DNA from: an uncultured Oscillospiraceae bacterium
Lineage (GTDB): Bacteria; Bacillota; Clostridia; Oscillospirales; Oscillospiraceae
Assembly (NCBI GenBank): GCA_900757655.1
Contig: CAAEOT010000050.1
Coordinates: 1-64,000, forward strand
Direction: 5' to 3'
Length of the DNA: 64,000 nt
Position numbers and translations under genes: made by a program
The notes under the pieces: model-generated
Seen by the model: the letters and a program-made list of their open reading frames with translations, nothing else
Told to the model about the DNA's origin: nothing
Database searches by the model: none
Shown here: positions 40,687 to 49,468 of the stretch, piece by piece
Layout: the number at the start of each line of letters is the position of its first letter
Numbering within the stretch: the first letter of the stretch is position 1

Positions 40687-42291
40687 TTAGTACGCCGCGG
40701 AGTCGTCGAACTCAACGATCGTCGGATCGAGCGGCTTCTCGTTCATGACGACGGACATATACTGGTTGACGCAGTTACGCATATCCTGACGGGAAACGGT
40801 GCGGCAGTCCTCCAGGTCATGCTCGATGAAGATGAAGTGGAAGCCGAGGTCGCGCGCCTGCTCTTCCATCATGGCGTGCACGCCGAGCATGCCCTTGCAG
40901 GCGATGTTGTCGTTCATGAGCACCATGTCGCAGTTGAAGTTCGTGGCCCACTCCCAGACGGAGTTGACGTTGTCCCAGCCGCCGACGGCCATGTGACGCA
41001 TGCAGGCCTTCTCGGTCAAGCGGGTCAGGTCGTCCATGGCGATGTCCGGATCCTCGGTGTTGATCATGTTGTGGCCCATCGTGGAGTCCATGTTCAGGAC
41101 GATGTTGATGCCCCAGCAGTTCTGCACCCAGGTCGGGAAGTCGGTGTAATACACGGCGGAGGGTCCCCACAGGAACGCGCGGTGGCGGGTCTTGCCGCCA
41201 TACGGGACGTACTTATTCTTGTAGCACTTGCGCATGATCTTGATGACCTTGCGGTCGATCTTGTTGTAGTACGGGTCGGTGCCGTTGACGGACTGCCACT
41301 CATAGAGCTTGTAGAGCGTCTCGGCGATGCCGACGAGCGGGGAGTACGGCGTCTTGAAGTAGTCCCACTTCTCGAGCTCGATCTGGTTCTGCTCGTTTAT
41401 GCGCTTGGCACCCTTGAAGAACGTCTTCCAGTTGAACTTCGTGTCGTAGTGCTCTTCGATGAAGGCGATGGTCTCTTCCATGACCTTGCGGGAGAACGGC
41501 AGCGCCGCGGGCTCGTTATGGATCATGGCGAGGGTCGCCTGATAGTCGGGCAGGCCGATGCGGCGGCGCTGGAACATGGACGTCGCCTCGGAGGCGTTGC
41601 AGGGCATGTTCGTGGTGACGACCGCCTTGCCGACGAGCGGGAATGCGTCGTCGAGGGCGACGCCGGTCTCCGCCGCGCAGCGGGAGCACACGTCGGCCGG
41701 CAGGCCGAAGGACTCGGCCACGTCGATGTAGTACGGCTCGATGTGCTGGTCAACATCGCAGATGATGAACTCCGGCAGCGTCTGCAGCGGCACCGGATAC
41801 AGATCCGGGAAGCCGGTCATGAACAGCTCGGGCAGCACCTCGTCGATGGGCACGAGCTTGCTGCTCTTCTCCTCGCTGGCGCCGAGGCGGCGGTCATGCG
41901 AGAGGATGTAGGCGATGCGCTTGGTCAGGCTCTGCACGATGGCGTACATATGCATGTGCGCGATCTTGAGCTCGGGGCCGCGGTAGCCTTCAAACAGACG
42001 GTCAATGAACATGAACGTGCCGAGGTAGGAACCCATCCAGCGGTATTCCCAGAAGCCCTTCAGGCACGGGATCGGCGCGGAAGCGACCATCTTGGCCATG
42101 GCGCTGAGGTTTTTGAGCCATGCGCCGTAGTCGACGAGCGTGTCATGCACGCCGCGCCACTCGCGGTACTTGGCGACGCCGGTCTTGTCATAGTAACGGC
42201 TGCGCTGACCGCCCAGGCCGTTTTCCGCTCTCCAGATGGGGTCGAACTTCTGCATCTTGGAGTCAATAAATTTCGTAACAGGGCAATTCAT
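40687..42291 (-). CDS. 2-hydroxyacyl-CoA dehydratase-family protein, large subunit
   Basis: A 534-residue soluble protein related to the D-component of 2-hydroxyacyl-CoA dehydratases and benzoyl-CoA reductases (HgdA/B, FldB/C, BcrB/C). It shows a CSRCAAETGV cysteine pair near residue 200, TTNMPCNASEATSMF near 230, and a C-terminus FIEHDLEDCRTVSRQDMRN that echoes the family end (acidic motif, then R/S before the last helix). It is longer than usual, with an extra N-terminal section of about 150 residues. It is paired with the 393-aa relative upstream, 21 bases apart. Such enzymes remove water from 2-hydroxyacyl-CoA by a ketyl radical and need an ATP-driven activator, which is not in this window. 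Substrate unknown. Confidence 0.65.
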   Translation of the reverse strand: MNCPVTKFIDSKMQKFDPIWRAENGLGGQRSRYYDKTGVAKYREWRGVHDTLVDYGAWLKNLSAMAKMVASAPIPCLKGFWEYRWMGSYLGTFMFIDRLFEGYRGPELKIAHMHMYAIVQSLTKRIAYILSHDRRLGASEEKSSKLVPIDEVLPELFMTGFPDLYPVPLQTLPEFIICDVDQHIEPYYIDVAESFGLPADVCSRCAAETGVALDDAFPLVGKAVVTTNMPCNASEATSMFQRRRIGLPDYQATLAMIHNEPAALPFSRKVMEETIAFIEEHYDTKFNWKTFFKGAKRINEQNQIELEKWDYFKTPYSPLVGIAETLYKLYEWQSVNGTDPYYNKIDRKVIKIMRKCYKNKYVPYGGKTRHRAFLWGPSAVYYTDFPTWVQNCWGINIVLNMDSTMGHNMINTEDPDIAMDDLTRLTEKACMRHMAVGGWDNVNSVWEWATNFNCDMVLMNDNIACKGMLGVHAMMEEQARDLGFHFIFIEHDLEDCRTVSRQDMRNCVNQYMSVVMNEKPLDPTIVEFDDSAAY

Positions 42292-42312
42292 AGTTTTCGT
42301 TCCCCTCCTGTG

Positions 42313-43494
42313 TCAAGAATTGATTTTCTTGATTTCCAGACTCTCGACGAAGGCCTGGAAACGGGTACGGAGCTGGCCGATGGAGCCGAGCGCGTATTCC
42401 TTCTCAATCGTGCAGCACGGCACGCCCATCTCCTCGGTCAGGATATGGGAAGCGAGCACCTTCTCATAGCTCCAGAACTCGCAGAACTTCATGTTCTCGT
42501 AGATCACGCCGTCGGCATGGAACTCGTCGACAAGGCGCTTGACCTCAGCATGGCGCTGGTCAATCTTCATGCCGTCCATGAAGCGGGCGCACTGGTTCCA
42601 GTGCAGGTAGTGGCGGCAGATGGCCTCGAACGCGGTCTCGCCGTCCTGGATCTCGATGCGCTCACGGCTCGGGAAGCTGCCGAAGCAGTAACGGTCGGCC
42701 ACGACCATGGCGCCGCAGGTCTCGAGGAGCTTCGTGAACTCGGGATCGTCGATCTCGGAGCCGGCGACCACGACGCGCGCACGGAACGGGAACTCCGGCT
42801 CGGGCTTGCGCTTTTTGATCTCGTCGAGCGTCTCCTTCAGGTACGGGAGGATCAGGTCATGCGGGCAGACCTCGCTCACGAGCTGGATGACGTGGAATTC
42901 ATAGCCGGTAATGGGCGGGTTGGGCAGCTTGCGGAAGTTGCCGATCTCGGTGATGACGTCGCACAGCTCGTTGAACTGCTCGATCGCCTTGCGCATGGCA
43001 GCGTCGGACACATCAATGCCGTAGTGCTTGGCGAGCTGATCGACGACCTTGAGCTTGAGCTGACCCTCGTAGTATTCGAGGTTCGTCTTGTCGCCCTTCA
43101 TCGGGGGATCGATCTGGGTGATGAAGAACTTGTCATTCTTCACGAGGTCGAGCAGGAAGAAGTGCTCCTCCATGCGCTCCATGGCAGCGCAGCACTCGGC
43201 GCCGAACAGAGCGCCCAGATAGTTGTAGCCGCCCTCAATGGCGCGCTCGAGGATGGAGCGGACATACGGGCAGGTGCGGCTGGTCATGTAGTAGGTCGCC
43301 ACGTCGGTGGACTCGCAGCGCGGCGCGCGCAGACGGGTCGAGAAGCAGCCCGGCAGATTGAGCAGAACCTCGGGGATGTAATAGCAGTTGTACCCGAGGG
43401 CGATTTTCCCGTCGTTGACCGCCTGCGTGACGAGCTCGTTCTGCGCGTCCTGCAGGAGATTTTCGAAGAAAATCAGATGTTTCAGGTCTTTCAT
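42313..43494 (-). CDS. 2-hydroxyacyl-CoA dehydratase-family protein, second subunit
   Basis: A 393-residue protein with clear family traits: GYNCYYIPEVLLNLPGCFST near residue 35, TSRTCPYVRSILERA near 75, and the C-terminal KFCEFWSYEK, then TIEKEYALGSIGQLRTRFQAF, which is the hallmark end of the HgdB/FldC group. The cysteines near 37, 75 and 340 fit an iron-sulphur cluster. It is the first gene of the leftward operon and has its own promoter about 160 bases upstream. It forms a heterodimer with the 534-aa protein by analogy. Confidence 0.82.
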   Translation of the reverse strand: MKDLKHLIFFENLLQDAQNELVTQAVNDGKIALGYNCYYIPEVLLNLPGCFSTRLRAPRCESTDVATYYMTSRTCPYVRSILERAIEGGYNYLGALFGAECCAAMERMEEHFFLLDLVKNDKFFITQIDPPMKGDKTNLEYYEGQLKLKVVDQLAKHYGIDVSDAAMRKAIEQFNELCDVITEIGNFRKLPNPPITGYEFHVIQLVSEVCPHDLILPYLKETLDEIKKRKPEPEFPFRARVVVAGSEIDDPEFTKLLETCGAMVVADRYCFGSFPSRERIEIQDGETAFEAICRHYLHWNQCARFMDGMKIDQRHAEVKRLVDEFHADGVIYENMKFCEFWSYEKVLASHILTEEMGVPCCTIEKEYALGSIGQLRTRFQAFVESLEIKKINS

Positions 43495-43753
43495 ATTGTC
43501 CCTTCTTTCAAAATAATTCCCATTGCAGCTATGTAAAAAGGCATCGGATGCGGGTGCATTCCGGCGCCTTCGACATACGAAAAAAACATTTGCGGTGCCC
43601 CAACACCGCGGCGGAACGAGCAGGCGCTTGCTCTACCACCTAGTCCTTTTCAAAATATCACGTGTTCCGTGCGGTGTCAACCGCAAACACGCTAATTCTT
43701 TCACAAATCCGGACAAGAGGGTGACTTTCGACACATTTGTTGAAAACTGGCGC
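43495..43753 (-). promoter_or_regulatory. Promoter and long leader of the dehydratase-like operon
   Basis: On the minus strand TTGACA (43680-43675), 17-base spacer, TATTTT (43657-43652) form a good promoter. The leader of about 150 bases contains GAGCA-N6-TGCTC and GCGGTG-TTGGGG-CACCGC hairpins. The second is followed five bases later by seven T (43586-43580), a weak attenuator-like feature. No known riboswitch class recognised. Confidence 0.6.
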
Positions 43754-44329
43754 TCAGATCCGGCCGGCGGGGCGCAGGGCGCGCAGATACGCCTCGCTCT
43801 GGTGCACGAAGGCGGCGGCGTCAAAATTGTCGTTGCGCAGCGCCTCCTGCACGATCATGCCGTCGGACGCGAGCAGGATCAGCTGCGAGAGATAGTCGGC
43901 GGAGACGGCGTCGGTGCGCTCGGCGATCTTCTCGGCGATGAGCCGCTCGAAGGCGGCGTAGCGGTCGATGAGCTTGGCGCGCAGCACCTCGTCGCCGAGC
44001 ATGGCGGCGTGGATGAGATGCAGGCGCATACCGGCGGAGGCGGTGTTGCGCTCAACGACGTACTTCACCAGCCGGTGCACGGACGTGTCCTTGTCCTTGT
44101 TGCCCGTCCAGGCGATCAGCTCGTCCCACTGGCGGTCGAGATAGCGGTTGGTGAGGTCGAAAAGGATATCCGTTTTATTTTTATAATAGTAATAGAGCGT
44201 CCCCTTGGACACGCCGGCCGCCGCGGCGATCTCGGCCAGCGAGATGTCGGCAAACGTCTGCGTGTCCAACAGGCCGGTCGCGGCGTCGAGGATCTTCTCC
44301 TTGACATTGTCGTTGCGCGGAGCGGCCAT
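43754..44329 (-). CDS. TetR/AcrR-family transcriptional regulator
   Basis: A 191-residue protein with the TetR HTH at about residues 10-55 (KEKILDAATGLLDTQTF, SLAEIAAAAGVSKGTLYYYYKNK) and an all-helical ligand domain. It stands between two opposed metabolic operons: read away from the GlpA-like gene, and in line with the dehydratase-like operon, which has a separate promoter after it. A repressor of one or both sets that senses an acyl-CoA or other substrate is the natural inference. Confidence 0.9.
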   Translation of the reverse strand: MAAPRNDNVKEKILDAATGLLDTQTFADISLAEIAAAAGVSKGTLYYYYKNKTDILFDLTNRYLDRQWDELIAWTGNKDKDTSVHRLVKYVVERNTASAGMRLHLIHAAMLGDEVLRAKLIDRYAAFERLIAEKIAERTDAVSADYLSQLILLASDGMIVQEALRNDNFDAAAFVHQSEAYLRALRPAGRI

Positions 44330-44374
44330 TGTGCTTTCCTCATTTCTGATCTTATGTGAGATACATTGGGTCTT

Positions 44375-44403
44375 ATTGTACGCGATTTTGGGCGATTTGT
44401 CCA
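44375..44403 (-). promoter_or_regulatory. Promoter of the tetR-like gene
   Basis: On the minus strand TGGACA (44403-44398), 17-base spacer, TACAAT (44380-44375). Confidence 0.7.
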
Positions 44404-44426
44404 GTCTGGCAGGGAAATTTCAGCAG

Positions 44427-44463
44427 ATTTGACCCGGGTCGAATCCTTGACTTCCCGGTCGAA
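44427..44463. promoter_or_regulatory. Candidate TetR operator(s) between the divergent promoters
   Basis: ATTTGACCCGGGTCGAAT (44427-44444) is an almost perfect palindrome. A second TTGAC...GTCGAA pair (44447-44463) repeats its half-sites with a longer gap and covers the -35 of the GlpA-like promoter. This is the typical place for a TetR operator. Confidence 0.55.
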
Positions 44464-44475
44464 AAAGGGTATATT
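44447..44475 (+). promoter_or_regulatory. Promoter of the GlpA-like/FGGY operon
   Basis: TTGACT (44447-44452), 17-base spacer, TATATT (44470-44475), 55 bases before the start codon. Confidence 0.8.
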
Positions 44476-44529
44476 TGTGGTATTCAGTCGGCCGTTTGGC
44501 CGACTTGTCTTCCGGGAGGCTTGTCTTTC

Positions 44530-46254
44530 ATGAAGATCTCCGCATTGAACCGAAAACTGCGCAAAGCCTTCGGCGGCCGCGTCACGGCGGTGCTGGCCGA
44601 TGGCTGCATCGTCCTGCGCGGCGCGCTCGACCGCTGGGACGACGTTGTGCGCGCCGGCCAGATGGCCGCAACGAAATATTCCACGTGCCATGTCGTCAAC
44701 GACATCACGTTCACCGGCGGCGAGGACGCGCCCATGCGCGTGCCCACGCTGCGCGACGATGCGCTCGACGGGCAGACGCCCGACGTGCTCATCATCGGCG
44801 GCGGCATCTCGGGCGTGTCGATCGCGCGTGAGCTCACGCGCCAGAAGCTCGACATTCTGGTGGTCGATAAGGAGTGCGACCTTGCGCTCGGCGCCTCCGG
44901 CCGCAATGACGGCGAGGTGCACCCGGGCATCGACCTCGGGCGCGGCAGCGTCAAGCACAAATATATCCGCCGCGGCAACGCCATGTACGATCAGATCTGC
45001 AAAGAGCTCGACGTGCCGTTTTCCCGCGTGGGGCAGTATGTCTGCTTCCAGCACGGCTGGCTGCGCCCGGCCGTGTGGGGCTACTGCATGTGGCGCAAGT
45101 ATCACGACGGCATCGCCGATACCGAGCTCATCTCCGGCAGGGAGCTGCTGCGCCGCGAGCCGAATTTCAACGAAAAGACCCGCTTTGCCATCTCCAATCC
45201 GGACTCCGGCTGCGTCTGCCCCTACGGGCTGACGATCGCCTACGCGGAAAACGCCGTGCAAAACGGCGCGCGCATCGCGCTCAACACCGCCGTGCTGGGC
45301 ATGGACGTCGCGGATGGCCGCATCACCGCCGTGCACACCAACCGCGGCACGCTGCACCCCGCGCTCGTCATCAACGCGGCCGGCGTGTTTGCCGAGGACG
45401 TGGCGCGCATGGCCGATGACCGCTTTTTCTCCATCCACCCCCGCCGCGGCACGAACAGCATCCTCGACCGCAAGGCCGGCGCGTTCATGCACTCGATCGC
45501 GTCCGTGAAGGGCAACGACATGGTATCCAAAACGCACTCGAAGGGCGGCGGCATCCTGCACACCGTGCACGACAACCTGCTCATCGGCCCCGACGCGGTG
45601 GAGACTTATGAAAAAGAGAACACGGCGACGCATCCCGAGAGCATCGCGCACGTGTTCGAAAAGCAGAAGATCACGATGCCCGCGCTGACCGAGCGCGACA
45701 TCATCACCTATTTCACCGGCGTGCGCGCGCCCACGTTCGAGGAGGACTTCATCATCGAGCGCGGCCGGCACACGCACAACCTCATCCACGTCGCCGGCAT
45801 CCAGTCGCCCGGTCTGACGACGGCGCCCGCCGTCGCGGTGGACGTGGCGGACATGGCCGTGCGCATCCTCGCGCGCGAGCGCCCCGTGCCCATCAATCCG
45901 GACTTTGATCCCCACCGGCCGGGCATCCCCGTCCTGCGGGAGATGGACGACGCCACGCGCGCAGAATACATCGCGAAAAACCCCGACTACGGCGTCATCG
46001 TCTGCCGCTGCGAAGAGATCAGCCGCGGCGAGATCCTCGACGCGCTGCGCTCGAACGTGTGCGTGCCGACGGTCGACGGCGTGAAAAAGCGCGTGCGGCC
46101 CGGCATGGGCCGCTGCCAGGGCGGGTTCTGCTCGCCGCAGGTGGTGCGCATCATCGCGGAGTATCTCGGCGTGCCGCTCAGCGCAGTGCGCAAGTCCTCG
46201 GCCGACGCGCCCATCACGTTCGGCCCGACGAAATCCGGGGAGGTGCAGGCGTGA
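44530..46254 (+). CDS. GlpA-like FAD-dependent dehydrogenase with BFD-type [2Fe-2S] domain
   Basis: A 574-residue protein like anaerobic glycerol-3-phosphate dehydrogenases. A leader of about 85 residues precedes the FAD Rossmann motif (DVLIIGGGISGVSIAREL). The DAO-type fold follows, and the C-terminus has the cysteine domain YGVIVCRCEEISRGEI with GMGRCQGGFC (about residues 490-540). It should oxidise an alcohol, probably a sugar or polyol phosphate, and pass electrons on. The ATG at 44530 follows GGGAGG. The next two genes overlap or touch it, forming a GlpA/oxidoreductase/DUF1667 trio of the kind found beside glycerol kinase in Thermotoga and Clostridia. Confidence 0.82.
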   Translation: MKISALNRKLRKAFGGRVTAVLADGCIVLRGALDRWDDVVRAGQMAATKYSTCHVVNDITFTGGEDAPMRVPTLRDDALDGQTPDVLIIGGGISGVSIARELTRQKLDILVVDKECDLALGASGRNDGEVHPGIDLGRGSVKHKYIRRGNAMYDQICKELDVPFSRVGQYVCFQHGWLRPAVWGYCMWRKYHDGIADTELISGRELLRREPNFNEKTRFAISNPDSGCVCPYGLTIAYAENAVQNGARIALNTAVLGMDVADGRITAVHTNRGTLHPALVINAAGVFAEDVARMADDRFFSIHPRRGTNSILDRKAGAFMHSIASVKGNDMVSKTHSKGGGILHTVHDNLLIGPDAVETYEKENTATHPESIAHVFEKQKITMPALTERDIITYFTGVRAPTFEEDFIIERGRHTHNLIHVAGIQSPGLTTAPAVAVDVADMAVRILARERPVPINPDFDPHRPGIPVLREMDDATRAEYIAKNPDYGVIVCRCEEISRGEILDALRSNVCVPTVDGVKKRVRPGMGRCQGGFCSPQVVRIIAEYLGVPLSAVRKSSADAPITFGPTKSGEVQA

Positions 46255-47504
46255 TGTACGACGTCATCGTCATCGGCGGCGGCCCCGGCGGGCTCGCGGC
46301 CGCCATCTCCGCGCACGAAAACGGTGCGCACGTGCTGCTCATCGAGCGCGAGGCGCGTCTGGGCGGTATGCTCAAGCAGTGCATTCACGACGGCTTCGGC
46401 CTCGCCCGCTTCGGCGAGCGGCTGGCAGGGCCGGAATATGTGGAGCGCTTCATCGACCGGCTCGAGGAGCTGGGCATCGAGGCGCACACGCAGACCTTCG
46501 TCACGCGCGTGGAGAAAACGCCCGGCGGCTTTGCAGTCGTCACCGTCAGCCGCGGCGGCGTCGCGCGCTGTGATACCCGCACGCTCGTGCTGGCCACCGG
46601 CTGCCGTGAGCGCACGGCAAAGCAGGTCTTTATCCACGGCACGCGCCCGGCGGGCGTGTTCACGGCAGGCACCGCGCAGCACTTTACGAACCTGCTCGGC
46701 GAGCTGCCGACCCAGCGCTGCGTCATCCTCGGCAGCGGCGACATCGGGCTCATCATGGCCCGCCGCCTGACGCTCGAGGGTGCGGAGGTCCTCGGCGTGT
46801 ACGAGGCCAAGCCCACTCCCTCCGGCCTGACGCGCAACATCCACCAGTGCCTGCATGACTACAACATTCCGCTGCACCTGAGCCACACGGTCACGCGCGT
46901 GTTCGGCGCCGACCGGCTCACGGGCGTGGAGGTCGCGGAGGTTGACGAGACCATGCGCCCCATCCCCGGCACGGAGCAGCGCATCGACTGCGACGCGCTG
47001 ATCGTGTCCGTCGGCCTCATCCCGGAAAACGAGCTGGCGGAGTCGCTCGGCGTCCCGCTCGACGGGCACACCCGCGGCCCCGTGTGCGACGGGCAGCTCA
47101 TGACGGAGGTGCCCGGCATCTTCTCGTGCGGCAACGCGCTGCACGTCAATGACCTCGTGGACTACGTGTCCGCCTCCGGCGAGCTCGCCGGGAAAAGCGC
47201 GGCGCACTTTGCCGCGCACACGCGCGACGAGGTCGCGGTCACGATCTCGGACGATTTCGGCTATCTTGTCCCTCAGCGGCTCGACCGCACGGAGGATAAC
47301 AGCGGCGTCACGCTGTATTTCCGCAGCGCGGCGGTGCTCGGCCCGTGCCGCGTGGTGCTGACCATGGACGGGAAGGAAGTCTGGTCGCGGCGCTACCCCT
47401 TCCTGCGCCCGCCCGAGATGCAGCAGCTCACACTGGACTTTGACAAGCTCGGCATCGCCCACGCGCGCGATGTCCACTTTACGATCGAGGTGGCAGAGGC
47501 ATGA
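46254..47504 (+). CDS. NAD(P)/FAD-dependent oxidoreductase of the GlpA-DUF1667 trio
   Basis: A 416-residue protein of the pyridine nucleotide-disulfide/HcnB-like type. FAD motif MYDVIVIGGGPGGLAAAISA at the N-terminus, VILGSGDIGLIMARRL for NAD near residue 165, and GIFSCGNALHVNDLVDYVS for the final FAD contact. It should move electrons between NAD(P) and the GlpA-like partner. The ATG shares one base with the previous stop, and GGGGAGG lies 10 bases upstream. Overlaps the DUF1667 gene by four bases. Confidence 0.83.
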   Translation: MYDVIVIGGGPGGLAAAISAHENGAHVLLIEREARLGGMLKQCIHDGFGLARFGERLAGPEYVERFIDRLEELGIEAHTQTFVTRVEKTPGGFAVVTVSRGGVARCDTRTLVLATGCRERTAKQVFIHGTRPAGVFTAGTAQHFTNLLGELPTQRCVILGSGDIGLIMARRLTLEGAEVLGVYEAKPTPSGLTRNIHQCLHDYNIPLHLSHTVTRVFGADRLTGVEVAEVDETMRPIPGTEQRIDCDALIVSVGLIPENELAESLGVPLDGHTRGPVCDGQLMTEVPGIFSCGNALHVNDLVDYVSASGELAGKSAAHFAAHTRDEVAVTISDDFGYLVPQRLDRTEDNSGVTLYFRSAAVLGPCRVVLTMDGKEVWSRRYPFLRPPEMQQLTLDFDKLGIAHARDVHFTIEVAEA

Positions 47505-47866
47505 AAGAACTCACCTGTATCGGCTGCCCGCGCGGCTGCACCTTGAAAATCGAACGCGACGGCGACGGCTGGTCCGTCACCGGCAACACCTGCCCCCGCG
47601 GCCGGGAGTTTGCCATCTCGGAGATGACCGCGCCCAAGCGCACCATCTGCTCGACCGTGCGCACGGCCTTCCCGGACGCGCCGGTGCTGCCGGTGCGCGT
47701 GTCGGCCGACATTCCGAAAGACCGCATCTTCGATGTCATGGACGCGCTGAAAACCGTCACCGTATCAGAGCGCATCGGCCGCGGCGACGTCGTGATCCCG
47801 GACGTGCTCGGCCTCGGCGTGGACGTCATCGCCACGAGCAGTCTCCTCAGGCACAGACCCGAATGA
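47501..47866 (+). CDS. DUF1667 family protein
   Basis: A 121-residue protein with cysteine pattern CIGCPRGCTLKI at the N-terminus and a further NTCPRGREFA; both are the marks of DUF1667. An iron-sulphur or metal centre is likely. The family occurs almost always after the two flavoproteins upstream, so it is probably the third part of their complex. Confidence 0.88.
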   Translation: MKELTCIGCPRGCTLKIERDGDGWSVTGNTCPRGREFAISEMTAPKRTICSTVRTAFPDAPVLPVRVSADIPKDRIFDVMDALKTVTVSERIGRGDVVIPDVLGLGVDVIATSSLLRHRPE

Positions 47867-47911
47867 ATCTTTTGTATAGAGAGCAAAAATAAATCTTAGG
47901 AGGGAATCATC

Positions 47912-49468
47912 TTGAGCAAACCGCTGGTGCTGACCTGCGACATCGGCACACAGAGCGCACGCGCCCTGCTCGTGGACCCGGACGGCCGGATCGTGGACGT
48001 CGTGCAGAGCAAGTATGCCGAGCCCTACTTCTCGAAAGAGCCCGGCTGGGCCGAGCAGAAGCCGAACTTCTACTTTGACCGCCTGTGCGAATGCTGCCGC
48101 GAGCTGTGCGCGCGCAGCAACGCCCTGCTGCCGGACGTGATCGCCATGACCATCACCGTCATCCGCGACACGGTCGTGTGTCTGGACGCGAACAACGAGC
48201 CACTGCGCGACATCATTCTCTGGCTGGACAAGCGCACCGTCGACCCGAACGGCGCCATGCCCGCCAAGAACATGATGCTCTTCAAGGTCGCCGGCATGGA
48301 GCCGACGGCAAAGGTGGTGTACGCCGCCTCCGTCGGCAACTGGATCATGCGCCACGAGCCGGAGATCTGGGCCAAAACCGCCAAATACGTCATGCTGCCC
48401 ACGTACCTGAACTACAAGCTCACGGGCAACCTCATCGACTCGGCATCGAACCAGATCGGCCACATCCCGTTCGACTACAAAAACCGCCGCTGGATGAAGC
48501 CCGGCAGCCTCACGCGCTGCTTCTGCGACGTGCCGAACGAAAAGCTGTGCGACCTCGTGCCCTCCGGCACGGTCATCGGCACGATCACGGACGAAGTCAG
48601 CGCCCTGACCGGCATCCCCGCCGGCCTGCCGCTGATCTCGACCGGCTCGGACAAGGGCTGCGAGACGCTCGGCCTTGCCGTCGTCGATTCCGACAAGGCG
48701 TCGATCTCGCTGGGCACGACGGCCACCATCCAGTTCAGCACGACCGAGTACGTCGAGCCGCAGCAGTTTCTGCCCGCCTATCCCGGCGTACTCAACGACC
48801 ACTACAATCCCGAGATCGAGATCTACCGCGGTCTGTGGCTGCTGTCGTGGTTCGTGAAGGAATTCGGCACGGCCGACGCCATCGACGCCAAGGAAAAGGG
48901 CATGGCGCCCGAGGCCCTGCTCGACCAGCGCATCCGCGACCTGCCCGCCGGCAGCGACGGCCTGCTCCTGCAGCCGTACTGGACGGCCGGCATCCTGCAC
49001 CCGGACTCGCTCGGCGCGGTCATCGGCTTTTCGGATTACCACACGCGCTACCACTTCTACCGTGCCATCATCGAGGGCCTGTGCCTGGAGCTGTACATGG
49101 CGCTGCGCATCATGGAGGACCGCTCGGGCCTGACCATTCACGAGATCCGCATCGGCGGCGGCGGCGCGAAGAGCGACGTGGTCTGCCAGATCGCGGCGGA
49201 CGTGTTCGGCCTGCCGGTCGTGCGCTCGCAGACGCACGAGGCGTGCTCCATCGGCTCGTCCATGGTCGCGTTCGTGGCCAAGGGCGTGTTCGCCGACTTT
49301 GACGCGGCGGCCAAAGCCATGGTCCACGTCAAGGACACGTTCCAGCCCAACGAGCGCAACCATGAGGTTTATAACGACATTTACGAGCAGGCCTACCGCA
49401 AGATCTATCCGCGCCTGCGCCCGATCTATCAGAAACTCATCCAAGTCAAGAGGAGGATTGCACAATGA
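47912..49468 (+). CDS. FGGY-family carbohydrate kinase
   Basis: A 518-residue sugar or polyol kinase of the FGGY type. N-terminal phosphate motif TCDIGTQSARALLVD, then KPNFYFDRLCECC and ILWLDKRT near residue 110. The second-half motifs are ISLGTTATIQFSTT near 270 and EIRIGGGGAKSDVVCQIAADVFG near 415. The start is TTG at 47912 with AGGAGGG seven bases upstream. It differs clearly from GlpK (no CLDQGTTSSR-type opening), so glycerol is not the obvious substrate. It overlaps the FAD oxidase by four bases. Substrate class cannot be read from sequence. Confidence 0.85.
   Translation: MSKPLVLTCDIGTQSARALLVDPDGRIVDVVQSKYAEPYFSKEPGWAEQKPNFYFDRLCECCRELCARSNALLPDVIAMTITVIRDTVVCLDANNEPLRDIILWLDKRTVDPNGAMPAKNMMLFKVAGMEPTAKVVYAASVGNWIMRHEPEIWAKTAKYVMLPTYLNYKLTGNLIDSASNQIGHIPFDYKNRRWMKPGSLTRCFCDVPNEKLCDLVPSGTVIGTITDEVSALTGIPAGLPLISTGSDKGCETLGLAVVDSDKASISLGTTATIQFSTTEYVEPQQFLPAYPGVLNDHYNPEIEIYRGLWLLSWFVKEFGTADAIDAKEKGMAPEALLDQRIRDLPAGSDGLLLQPYWTAGILHPDSLGAVIGFSDYHTRYHFYRAIIEGLCLELYMALRIMEDRSGLTIHEIRIGGGGAKSDVVCQIAADVFGLPVVRSQTHEACSIGSSMVAFVAKGVFADFDAAAKAMVHVKDTFQPNERNHEVYNDIYEQAYRKIYPRLRPIYQKLIQVKRRIAQ

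Noticed and set aside
40687..43494. Benzoyl-CoA reductase or plasmalogen synthase (PlsA) assignment
   Set aside because: No BcrA/BcrD/BadF-type ATPase domain or gene is present in or near the pair, so only the broad dehydratase family is supported.
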